60,040 bases of DNA, taken from the NCBI GenBank assembly GCA_023137195.1, contig JAGLPV010000024.1, forward strand, positions 1 to 60,040, read 5' to 3'. Source of the stretch: Candidatus Aenigmatarchaeota archaeon (GTDB lineage Archaea; EX4484-52). Made by a program: the position numbers and the translations under genes. The notes under the pieces were generated by a model. It was not told where the DNA came from, did not search any database, and saw only the letters and a program-made list of their open reading frames with translations. Numbering within the stretch: the stretch's first letter is position 1; every line of letters begins with the position of its first letter. Positions 35,003 through 44,200 of the stretch are shown in pieces.

Positions 35003-35527
35003 TTAGAAATTGGTCACTGGCTTTTTTCTTAAGAATAAACCTATGCTTGCAAGAGTCATGAAAAATGGTATTGCCATTGTTGAAAATTCAGGAATGCCTC
35101 CTGTTGCCTGTGCAATTACGCTTGCATCTTCCCAGTCGCCGACATCATTTGTCTTTACATAATACATGTATTTTGCTCCTGCTGTTGCATTGGATCCAAG
35201 CATTATTTTGATAATTGCCTCTCCATTGGTGTCTGTGGTTGTCTCGTTATTGCCTGTCTCGTTGAATACGACAGAAACCTCGCTACATGGATTTGATAAA
35301 AAATCATCACATATTCCATTGCTATTTGTGTCTTTGCAGATTATATTTTTGATTAGCAATGGCTTTACTTGATGTGGAGTTACCGTAGCAGTTGTATATC
35401 CTGTATTCCCTGGCATTATAGTAATGTCCATCGGATTGACTTCAATATCAAGAGAATCTGCGAACACGACCATACTGCTCAAAAGCATAAGACTTATTGC
35501 TGTAATTATTATTTTGTTTTTTTCCAT
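35003..35527 (-). CDS. Secreted protein with PEF-CTERM-like archaeosortase sorting signal
   Basis: The 174-residue protein has a signal peptide (ITAISLMLLSSMVVFADS), a beta-rich domain with Asn/Thr glycosylation-like sites (ETGNNETTT), two cysteine-containing segments, and a C-terminal tripartite signal: IPEFSTMAIPFFMTLA, hydrophobic helix, then LRKK. The PEF motif, helix and basic tail match PEF-CTERM signals recognised by archaeosortases. An archaeosortase-like gene lies 2 kb upstream on the same strand, so the pairing is likely. Confidence 0.72.
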   Translation of the reverse strand: MEKNKIIITAISLMLLSSMVVFADSLDIEVNPMDITIMPGNTGYTTATVTPHQVKPLLIKNIICKDTNSNGICDDFLSNPCSEVSVVFNETGNNETTTDTNGEAIIKIMLGSNATAGAKYMYYVKTNDVGDWEDASVIAQATGGIPEFSTMAIPFFMTLASIGLFLRKKPVTNF

Positions 35528-35591
35528 ATTTGTGTGTGTTTTTATTTTTTACCTGCTAGTAGTAAAATAACAAACAAGTATTTAAACTTTT

Positions 35592-37583
35592 CTAATTTTG
35601 TATTTCCAAAACAGAATTTTGCGCATCTATTGTCGTGCCTGTATCCACATCCATTAGTTTGACAACTGCAATAAAGTCATCGTCAATATTACTCTGACTG
35701 TCCGAGATGATATATTCTTCGCATAAAATATTGTCTTCGTCCCGGGCAATATAGCTTAAAGTATGGTTTTCTGCTACCAGACCCTGCTTCTGTGTTGAAA
35801 AGAAAATCGTCTTCACTGTGTAATTTCCCTTTGCATTTTCTTTTATATTCCAGAAATAACTGACTTTTATATCTGCATGATTCTTGCTGATATTGTAGCC
35901 AAGAAATGTTATTTTGTCGGTGAACATGATTGGATGAATGTTTTGGATGGTTACTGGTGTCCGGGTATATTTTTTATCGTCATTGTGGGGATTGTAGCAA
36001 ACTGCATTTATTTGACCACTATACCTGTCCTTTAATTCTTCCTCAATCAACTCTCTTGATTTTATGAATATGTCTGCAACATCAAATGTGTTTGCGTTGC
36101 TGTTTTGGAGAGTTAGTCTTGTTCCTGTCTTTGGATAATACAACCCTGTCTTTATTGTATACATTCCGGTTGGTGTATTTGGAGGAATCATTAAATCGTA
36201 TTGTTCTACATATATTGTGTTGTTTTTGCATTTTGAAGTCCTGAACGGCAGTTTGTGATCCTGTTGAAATGCCAGTTTATCGTTCTCATCAACTACATGA
36301 ACAAAAGCAGTATAATCTTTTTTTGTGTTTTCGAGGCATTTCCAGAAATACGTAACGCTGTATTGCTGTCCTCCTATTAATTCTTTTTCGTCAATGGATG
36401 CTCCCAGTAGTAGCATCTTGTTCTGGAAGTTTTTCATTAGAGATATTTTCATCTCTATGCCGCTTGTATTTATTACTGTATTTTTTTGAGGATTATAGAG
36501 GAGCACATCCATTGTGCTGTTGTATATTGTGTTTAGGTAATCTTCGTCGGGCTTTAAATGCAGTATGCCGAGCACGACACGATTTTTTGGATCAACAAAT
36601 TTCCCGTATAGTATTGGCATGCTGGTTCCTGCTGTATCTGTGAGACTTACTCTTAAAAAATATTCTTTGTCCTCTGTGACAAATGGAACAGTTATGTCGA
36701 ATTCCTCTTTTATGACATCGCCTTCTTTAAATTGTTTTTTTGATTGGGCAAACTGGTATTCATCAGAAAAAAATACTTCTCCTACTGAATCTGTAAAATC
36801 CAGCTTCACGTTGTATTGTTTTTTTAATTCATCTAGATAGTACCAGTACAGGGTTATGTGCATGTCTTTGCCGCTTTGAATCTCTCCTGCTCCAATGCCG
36901 TATCCGATTAAAGCTATTTTATCGTTGAAATTGTTTGCCATTTTTTTCTGGATTTCCTCGTAGCTTATTGTGCTGTCGATGTTGTTTTTGGTGTAAATGT
37001 TGTGTATCTGTGTTATTTGATTTTGGTTGTAGAGTTGGTCAAATTCTATTTTTCCCCTGTCCTGGTTGTTCATGATAACGGGGTAAAATATGTCTGCCAG
37101 GAGCAAAAAGCCAATAATGCCTGATGTTACAATTATATATTTTTGCTTACGCGACAAATTTAGCCTGTCTATTGAAGGACTTATTATACGCCTGTATATT
37201 AAGATAAATGTATTTTTGATTGGTTTTGCAAATGCAAAAAACAGGCATATGAATGCAATCTGAGCAAGAACTGTAAAGAGATTAACGGGAATATCGAGAT
37301 ATAGGTTTGAAAACATGACTGTCAGGACAACAAAGCTTATGCTCAGACCCACAGAAAGAGCAACTCTTTCGGCAAAATCTATTTCTTCTCTGGAAAAAAA
37401 GACAAATGTTGAGATGTACCCTGGTATAAAAAGCACAAGGAGTAAACCGATAATAATTCTGGCTGTTTGGTATATTAAATAAAGGAGCTTTGTTTTAACA
37501 ATCAGGACTAAAAATACAAGCAATATTAACAGGATGATTATTTGCTTATATCCTATAGAATTCAGTTTATTTTTAATATGCAT
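35592..37583 (-). CDS. DUF1616-like membrane protein with repeated extracellular beta-sandwich domains
   Basis: The 663-residue protein has about six membrane helices in the first 190 residues, including IGLLLVLFIPGYISTFVFF and DFAERVALSVGLSISFVVL, as in DUF1616. Then come three related external domains of roughly 130-150 residues. Each contains a phrase like IALIGYGI, MLLLGASI or ITFLGYNI, followed by a W-containing strand (LYWYYLDE, YFWKCLEN, YFWNIKEN) and a D/E-rich strand. It overlaps the archaeosortase gene by 11 bases, so the two are coupled. It may help present or process sorted surface proteins; this is inference. Confidence 0.6.
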   Translation of the reverse strand: MHIKNKLNSIGYKQIIILLILLVFLVLIVKTKLLYLIYQTARIIIGLLLVLFIPGYISTFVFFSREEIDFAERVALSVGLSISFVVLTVMFSNLYLDIPVNLFTVLAQIAFICLFFAFAKPIKNTFILIYRRIISPSIDRLNLSRKQKYIIVTSGIIGFLLLADIFYPVIMNNQDRGKIEFDQLYNQNQITQIHNIYTKNNIDSTISYEEIQKKMANNFNDKIALIGYGIGAGEIQSGKDMHITLYWYYLDELKKQYNVKLDFTDSVGEVFFSDEYQFAQSKKQFKEGDVIKEEFDITVPFVTEDKEYFLRVSLTDTAGTSMPILYGKFVDPKNRVVLGILHLKPDEDYLNTIYNSTMDVLLYNPQKNTVINTSGIEMKISLMKNFQNKMLLLGASIDEKELIGGQQYSVTYFWKCLENTKKDYTAFVHVVDENDKLAFQQDHKLPFRTSKCKNNTIYVEQYDLMIPPNTPTGMYTIKTGLYYPKTGTRLTLQNSNANTFDVADIFIKSRELIEEELKDRYSGQINAVCYNPHNDDKKYTRTPVTIQNIHPIMFTDKITFLGYNISKNHADIKVSYFWNIKENAKGNYTVKTIFFSTQKQGLVAENHTLSYIARDEDNILCEEYIISDSQSNIDDDFIAVVKLMDVDTGTTIDAQNSVLEIQN

Positions 37584-38742
37584 ACTTTTTTCTCTTTATT
37601 TTTCTTTTTGGATCTAATATCCTTTTGATTACATCGGATTCTTCTTTTTTGATTGTGGTGGGAGAATAGTTGTGTTTTGTGTTTGCGCTATATGTTGTAT
37701 GGTGATTCTCCGATTGGTGCAATGGTTTAGCCCGGACTTTTTTATTGTTTTGGTTTTTTCTGCCTTTCTTGGGTTGTCCCAGGGAGTTAAATGAGGGATT
37801 ATTTTTATTGCCTGTTTTTACCTGGTTTTCATCACCGGAAAATCGGAATAATATTGTCCAGAACAGAGATATCCATATGAAGAAGAAAATCCATCCTAGG
37901 TGTGTATGTACAGCCATAAGGGCATTGTTTCCTAATTTTAGTCCTACTAAGAACAAAAGCACTATCCTCATGACATTTGAAAAAAATGTTCCTGCAACGC
38001 CAAAAATGAACAAAATGACTTTGTTTTTCAGGGTTGTCCTGATATCTCCTATTATTGCAAAAAAAGCAGCTATGAATACGGACATTGATGTTACTCCAGA
38101 GCATAGCGCACCGATAAATACCTGGAATGTATTATCGCTCATCGCCAGGGTATAGCCGCCGGTTTGCTCTATAGAATATACAGAATACCCAAGGAAGGAT
38201 AATATTACTTTTGAAACATAAGTTAAAATGCTTATTAAAGGCAGGTATATTTCTTTCAGGGTGTAATCAAATACACCGCTCCTGACGTATTCTATCACGC
38301 CTGCCGGGAATATAAGAAGACCCATTACTATAAAAAACCTGAAAGAGAATCTTAAAAAAAAACTCTGTGAATTTATAAAATTGGAGATATATGAAATAGT
38401 ATCTTTCTTTAGGAATATGAAAATGCTTAATATGAAATATAGGAGGGAAAATGCAACAGGAAGCGTTGAACCCATGTTTCTTGTGTAAAATATGATGAAT
38501 AGCAAAATCATTGTCGCTATGAAAAAATAAAAACCGTGTTTTATGTCTTCTCTATTTTTGTTTTCAAAATATTCATAGCCGATGATAAAAATACTGCTCA
38601 AAAACAATGTGAGGAATGTTAATATAACCTGGATTTTACTGATGTCCTGCTGTACAAACCCATGATATCCTATTTCAAATATATATGTGAAAGAGCCAAT
38701 CAGCAGGATTATCCCAATCAATATTGTCTTGTTAATTTTCAT
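37573..38742 (-). CDS. Archaeosortase/exosortase-family transpeptidase
   Basis: Archaeosortases cleave C-terminal sorting signals and attach surface proteins to lipid. The 389-residue protein has about eight to ten membrane helices and the conserved triad: Cys214 in GALCSGVTSMSVF, Arg259 in SNVMRIVLLF, and His279/His281 in VHTHLGWIFF. A charged cytoplasmic tail of about 85 residues follows (Asn-, Lys- and Gln-rich), which is longer than usual. ATG 38742 is preceded by GTGATTAAA, so the upstream in-frame GTG is rejected. The downstream overlapping gene encodes a DUF1616-like protein, and a PEF-CTERM protein follows. Confidence 0.82.
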   Translation of the reverse strand: MKINKTILIGIILLIGSFTYIFEIGYHGFVQQDISKIQVILTFLTLFLSSIFIIGYEYFENKNREDIKHGFYFFIATMILLFIIFYTRNMGSTLPVAFSLLYFILSIFIFLKKDTISYISNFINSQSFFLRFSFRFFIVMGLLIFPAGVIEYVRSGVFDYTLKEIYLPLISILTYVSKVILSFLGYSVYSIEQTGGYTLAMSDNTFQVFIGALCSGVTSMSVFIAAFFAIIGDIRTTLKNKVILFIFGVAGTFFSNVMRIVLLFLVGLKLGNNALMAVHTHLGWIFFFIWISLFWTILFRFSGDENQVKTGNKNNPSFNSLGQPKKGRKNQNNKKVRAKPLHQSENHHTTYSANTKHNYSPTTIKKEESDVIKRILDPKRKIKRKKYAY

Positions 38743-38836
38743 TTTAATCACTATTTAATAATAAAAAATAAAAAATTTTATATACCTTCTTTAATACCTC
38801 TCTTTGTTAAAATTCCTTTTCTGATATACAATAAGA

Positions 38837-40222
38837 TCATATTGGTTTGACAGCTTTCGACTTAACATATAATCCTACAAGCAATAACAGAATGAATAGA
38901 ATGCTAAATGGTGTTGCTATTTTATCGATGAATCTACCTGTTATTGCAGGTGGTTTTGTTTTCTGACAGGCACCGCAATCCAATTCACAGTTCTTGCAGT
39001 CTTCTTCGCCATTGCATGCTCCATCTCCGCATATTATGCATGCACCACAGTCTTCTTCGCATGTTTCGCAGGTTTCGTTAGTCTGGCATATCTGGTCACC
39101 ACAGTATTCTATTATGGGACATATTCCACAGTCTTCTTCGCATGTTTTGCAGGTTTCATTAGTCTGGCATGTTTTATCTCCACAGTATTCTTCCGGTGCT
39201 GTTATTTTTGGAAAATAAGTACAGTTTTGTTCTACTGCTGGTTTTCTATATGCGGTTCTGCAATTGTTTTTATCTGTACATATCCTTGTCTGGATTCCGC
39301 TCGAAACACATTCAGACCAGTTTGCACACACCCAGTTCGGATAACATCCTATGCCTCCTCCGCTGCTGCTTCCACCGCTACTACTACTACTACTACTTCC
39401 GCCTGTATTGCATACGCCGCCTTCATCTATCTGGCTATCGCAGTTGTTGTCTTTTCCATCGCAGATTTCTGTTGTTGGACTACCTGGAGTACATGTATCT
39501 GTTTCAGTACCGTTAACACATGTCAACATCCCCTGAGCAGAACATTCACCCACTCCGCAACTTGTCTGTGTTTCATTATAATCTTCATCAATTTGATCAT
39601 TACAATTGTTGTCTATGCCGTCGCATGTTTCATTTGCACCCGGGTTGACTGCTGTATTATTATCATCACAGTCCAATTGGGTGTAATTACAGAAAAAAGA
39701 TGCCGGGTTTCCGTATCCGTCGCCATCATCGTCTGTACAATTCGTGCAATATTTGTCATCTGTATCATTAAATCCATCGCAGTTGTCGTCTATTGTGTTT
39801 GTGCAGTTTTCAACAGCGCCAGGGTTTACATATGGATTTGTATCATTACAGTCCTCATACCATGTATAAGTGTCGTTGTCTGCGTCTGTCACTGTGAGAT
39901 TTACAACAGTCATTTCTCCTTCTCCATCACAGTATTGTGGATTTTGATCTGCAAGTTCCCCTGAAACTCTTAATAATATGTATGTTGTAGAGGTATTTTG
40001 CAAAGTTATATTATATCCTGCCGAAACTGTCTGACCTGTTGCAATAAGTTCGCCTGTTTCAAATAGATATGCATTTACTTCTGTTCCTTCAACAGAATCT
40101 CCGCTTATGTTTGAGACAGTTCCTGCAAAAACGCAGGAATGCATAGCATAAGCGCTATTCATTAAAAAAATTAATAAGACTGCAAATACAGTCATTAGAC
40201 TAAAAATAGATTTTTCTTTCAT
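38837..40222 (-). CDS. Secreted cysteine-rich protein with MopE-like metal-binding repeats and C-terminal anchor
   Basis: The 461-residue protein has a signal peptide, a beta domain (about 27-115), then repeated Asp/Asn/Cys motifs such as DADNDTYTWYEDCND, NCTNTIDDNCDGFND, DGDGYGNPA and NETCDGIDNNCNDQIDE, the putative metal-binding motif first noted in MopE-like proteins. A Ser/Gly linker partly coded by (AGT)n, a thrombospondin-like CysTrp segment (WVCANWSECVSSG) and repeated CGD-x-C-x-x-NETC blocks follow. It ends ITGRFIDKIATPFS, a membrane helix and KSKAVK, probably an anchor or sorting signal. Confidence 0.72.
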   Translation of the reverse strand: MKEKSIFSLMTVFAVLLIFLMNSAYAMHSCVFAGTVSNISGDSVEGTEVNAYLFETGELIATGQTVSAGYNITLQNTSTTYILLRVSGELADQNPQYCDGEGEMTVVNLTVTDADNDTYTWYEDCNDTNPYVNPGAVENCTNTIDDNCDGFNDTDDKYCTNCTDDDGDGYGNPASFFCNYTQLDCDDNNTAVNPGANETCDGIDNNCNDQIDEDYNETQTSCGVGECSAQGMLTCVNGTETDTCTPGSPTTEICDGKDNNCDSQIDEGGVCNTGGSSSSSSSGGSSSGGGIGCYPNWVCANWSECVSSGIQTRICTDKNNCRTAYRKPAVEQNCTYFPKITAPEEYCGDKTCQTNETCKTCEEDCGICPIIEYCGDQICQTNETCETCEEDCGACIICGDGACNGEEDCKNCELDCGACQKTKPPAITGRFIDKIATPFSILFILLLLVGLYVKSKAVKPI

Positions 40223-40331
40223 AAATACCCCTCTTTCCCTTATGTATTTCTTTTGCTTTTTTTTCTTTTTTCAAAAATTAGTATTTTTTCATTTGCTTAT
40301 CATTATACTTATAAGATAATTTGAAACTCAA

Positions 40332-41255
40332 CTATTCATCTACAACTCCTTTGCTGCTTTTGGCAAATTTTTTTGCATAGATAATTCCGCCAATAATTAG
40401 TATCAACAATATCCCGCCAGTAATTGGAACTGAAGCACTTCCTGCAACAGAACTCAAAAAATTTCCTGTTATTGATGAAAGCAAACCGCCATTATTTTCT
40501 TTTTTATCCTCCTCAGATAAAGGCATTGTGCATTCTCTGCTTATTGTCGGCTTGTCTGTTTCTGTTTCGCAACTGTTCAAATCCATGCATACTCTTTTCT
40601 GCCTGCTGTTAAAGCAGTCAAACCACTCGCTGCATTTCCAGTTTTCAGTGCATGTCGTTTGCTCTGTCTCTTCTTCCTGATTATCTGTCTGTTCATTATC
40701 TCCTGTGGTTGTTGTTGTTTCATCGTCGTCTGTTTTGGTTGTTGTTACTAAAGGTGCACTTCCGCCTGAAGAACTGCTGCTTGAGCTACTACTTGAAGAA
40801 CTGCTCGATGAAGATGAAGTACACGCTCCGCAGTCATTAGGGCATGTTGAGCAGGACTCTCCTGATTCACATACCTCATCTCCGCAGAAATTTGGTATTG
40901 TTGCAGATAAATCAACTTTTGTGCTTTCGCCACTGGAGAAAATATATTCTGCTGCTTTGACATCATTTATATAGAATTCAATCAATTTGCCGTCCCGGTT
41001 CCCGTCCGGATTGAGAACATAAAATATTGGCTCATAGCCGTATTTTCCATCTTTTGTAAAAGCACTCGATACAACTTCATTGCTTATTTTTGCATCAATC
41101 AATACATTGTCCGGCGAAGTTTTTCCATTGACAATTACATCCCCATAAAACTGATGCGGCATTCCTGGTGCTGCCAAAGCAATACTTGTAAATACAACAA
41201 TTGCTGCTATGGCTGCTGTCAACAAAGCCCTGTTTTCAATATTTAATTCTATCAT
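40332..41255 (-). CDS. Secreted protein with poly-Ser linker, Cys-rich modules and C-terminal anchor
   Basis: The 307-residue protein has a signal peptide (about 10-30), a beta domain (about 31-120), a cysteine module FCGDEVCESGESCSTCPNDCGAC, then a run of about 17 serines coded by mixed codons, a Thr/Glu/Asp-rich stretch, and CTENWKCSEWFDCFNSRQKRVC like a thrombospondin type 1 core. The C-terminus has SSITGNFLSSVAG, a membrane helix and KKFAKSSK. The layout parallels the neighbour at 38837-40222, including the ITG motif, so they may share an anchoring route. Confidence 0.7.
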   Translation of the reverse strand: MIELNIENRALLTAAIAAIVVFTSIALAAPGMPHQFYGDVIVNGKTSPDNVLIDAKISNEVVSSAFTKDGKYGYEPIFYVLNPDGNRDGKLIEFYINDVKAAEYIFSSGESTKVDLSATIPNFCGDEVCESGESCSTCPNDCGACTSSSSSSSSSSSSSSSSSGGSAPLVTTTKTDDDETTTTTGDNEQTDNQEEETEQTTCTENWKCSEWFDCFNSRQKRVCMDLNSCETETDKPTISRECTMPLSEEDKKENNGGLLSSITGNFLSSVAGSASVPITGGILLILIIGGIIYAKKFAKSSKGVVDE

Positions 41256-41294
41256 AATTCCCCCCTAAAAAATTATTTAAAAAAATAAAAAAAA

Positions 41295-44200
41295 TTATGG
41301 ACTGAAGCGTCCACAAAATGTGGAAAAGGAGTAGGTGTCCTCTACATCTATTTCCATCCAGTACCCTGCACCGGCATCCATATTATTCTTGGCATACATA
41401 TATTTCCATGGTGGATTGTTTGGACCCCAGTATGTTACAAGAGAGCTCCATCTTGGATTCCCAATCACTGTATCTATAAGAGAATATAGAGCACAGTAAG
41501 TAGGGTCTCCATTTTCATTAGGGCCATAGTATCCTAGTTCACCATCAGTTCCATAATATCCTATCAGGTTCCATCCAGGCACTACTTTCTTGCTTGGCGG
41601 TGTTGCTGCTTCACTGAATAATCTTCCGCCAATGGTTAGTTGAACAGAGTTTCCTTCCATAGCACTTGTGTTCATCAATACCCAGTAGCCCCAGCCAGGT
41701 TTCATCTCGGTCAATGTATCTGTTCCTGGTCCCGGTGTATATACATACCATTCATCAGCAACGCCATCATATGTCCAGACTGAAATTACTTTGTCTGCAA
41801 TGTCTTCAAATACTTCTTCTATTGAATCCTCTGTCATTACAAACGGTACAGATATCAGGTTCCATTTGGGATTTAGTGTTATGTTAAATGCACCACCTTC
41901 TACCTTTATCCATTCCAAGTCTTTTTCGCTCTCATGACCTACTGCATCTGTGCAGTAGAATTCAAGCTGATGTAGGCATTCTTCTTCCAGATATATTTCT
42001 GTTCCTTCTGTAGTTGTATTCCACTCAGTCCAGTTCTGTGTTCTGTCCCACCATACTCTCCAGTGAACTATTGAATGGTCTGATGGATGAGGTCCCTGGT
42101 CATCACAACTCAATATTATGGGTGTCATTGTTGTTACTTTCCATTCCCATGTGCAGTTGCCGGAAATATTATCACAATAAGAGTTTGGCTTTCCGACTTT
42201 CTTATCTGGAATAGGTGCGGTATTGTCAACAAAGACGCACTGGTGGTTCAGGGTTTCTGTCTTGTTCACATTGTCTACACTGTAGTATTCTATTATGTGG
42301 CATGATTCCTCAAGACCTGTGTATTTGTAGCCAGTTGGATTGTATGGTTCAGGTGCTGTTGGCAGTCCATATCTTGCATCCTGTGTCCATTCGCTACAGT
42401 TGTCGTAGCAGTAGTGCCAGTCTGTCTCATTCTCCAGATATACATCCCTGTAATATGTTCTATTTACTCCAGATGGATGTGGTTCTGAATCGTATGCAAA
42501 CAATGTTATATTGGTCATGTTTGTTATCCACTTTGTGCCTTCTTCTTCAAAGAAAGGAGCCGAGTATGTTTTGTTTGTTACTGGTGGTGTGTGGTCTACA
42601 AATACACACTGGTATTGTACATCTTCTGTATTGCCCAGTGCATCCTGACTGTAGAATTCTATCAGATGACATGATTCTTCAGGTATTCCAAAAGGTTCTG
42701 TATATGTATTGTTTATATCCTCATGCCCGTGCATTGCACTGCAATTGTTTTCACACATATAGTCCCTTACTTTTGTGTAGCTATAGTATGTATCTATTCC
42801 ATCCACATGGCAAACATCACCACCGTCTACAGCTGTTAATTCAATTCTTGATGCATTGTCTATATAATCAAAGCCAGTCTGTGGGTTCACGTAGTAAGGT
42901 TCCAGATATGTTTTTGTCGTGTTTGGTGCAACAGAGTCGACTTTGAAGTATTCCAGATCAGTTGTTTCTTCTGTATTTCCCAGGTGGTCTATACAATAGA
43001 ATTCAAGGTCATGCACTGAATCTTCTGTGAAGTTGAATACATATGGTTCATCTCCTACATAGTTACAGCACCAGTCTCCTTCCATTGTTCCTCCAAATTC
43101 TGTACAGTACTGGTTGGTTATGTAGCCCCATATACCGCTTACATTGTCGTATGAAACCCTGTAACACATAGTTTCCTGCTCAACAGGGTGGTCTCCCTGG
43201 TCTTCACAGTCAAGAGTTATCTCTGTTACATGGTCTCTTACCCACCAGCAGTCTGGTCCGGCAGGATACTCAATCTGACAGTTTTCATCACATCCATCTC
43301 CATTTTCTGTGTTGCCATCATCGCATTCCTCTCCAGAATCCAATTTGCTGTCTCCACAGTATGGGACAAATATAACTTCTCCAACGAAAAGGTCTGTTGC
43401 AGTTCCAGGCATAATTGTATTCTGTATCTCAGTCATGGTGTTTGTATTGTATGCCTTTAAATCATGCAGACCTGGATCCCCACTTGTTACATAAGTAAAA
43501 GCTGCAGTTGGATGAACTGCAATTCCTGCTGGGTCATCCATTGTTGCAGATTGGTTTGATACTCCATTGTTTATCCTGTATTTCGTAAAGCTACTCGGCG
43601 AATAATACCATGTTGTTGTATATAGATATACATCAGCCTGATTCCTTGTATCCACAGCAATTCCGACATTGTTATTTGGCAAGGAATATGTGTTCAACAG
43701 GTTCATGGTTGTGTTATACTCACGTACTGTGGTTGAACCGTCTGTGACATATATCTTGTTGTTGTTATGATCAAATGCCATACCATATATGTTTAGTCCA
43801 GTATTGTAAGTTATTACATTTGCGTGTGTTGTAGTATCATATACATGGACATTAGGTCCGTTTCTGTCAGCAACATACAGATATCCCTGAGTCTCATCTA
43901 CAAAAACTCCTGCTAAATCAGAAGCCGCTGTTGATATATTTCCCATTGGATTAAAGTTATTTGCATCAAATACATAGACATCGCCAATAAATTCAAAAGT
44001 TACAAACAACTGATCATTTACTGTATCCAGCGCAGTTCCGACAGCTCCGTTGCCGACAGTCGGCAAAGTGTAATTGCTTACATAAGTAAGGGTTCCATTA
44101 GTCTCTACATTATATGCTTCAAGAAGGTTTGGCTGCTTTGAATTATCAGCAATAACATATAGAGTTACTGGATTGATTCCCTGCACTCTTGGTGCTAACA

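Noticed and set aside
39227-39964. Open frame of 245 codons on the plus strand
   Set aside because: It is antisense to the MopE-like protein gene; the Ile/Val/Cys bias arises from the repeated Asp/Asn codons opposite.
40745-40815. Poly-Ser tract as a slippage-prone simple repeat
   Set aside because: The serines use mixed AGC, AGT, TCA, TCT and TCG codons, so the DNA is not a simple repeat. The shorter (AGT)n run near 39380-39400 is a better slippage candidate.
42215-42946. Open frame of 243 codons on the plus strand
   Set aside because: It is antisense to the giant secreted protein gene; its Cys/Leu/His-rich product looks like a shadow frame.
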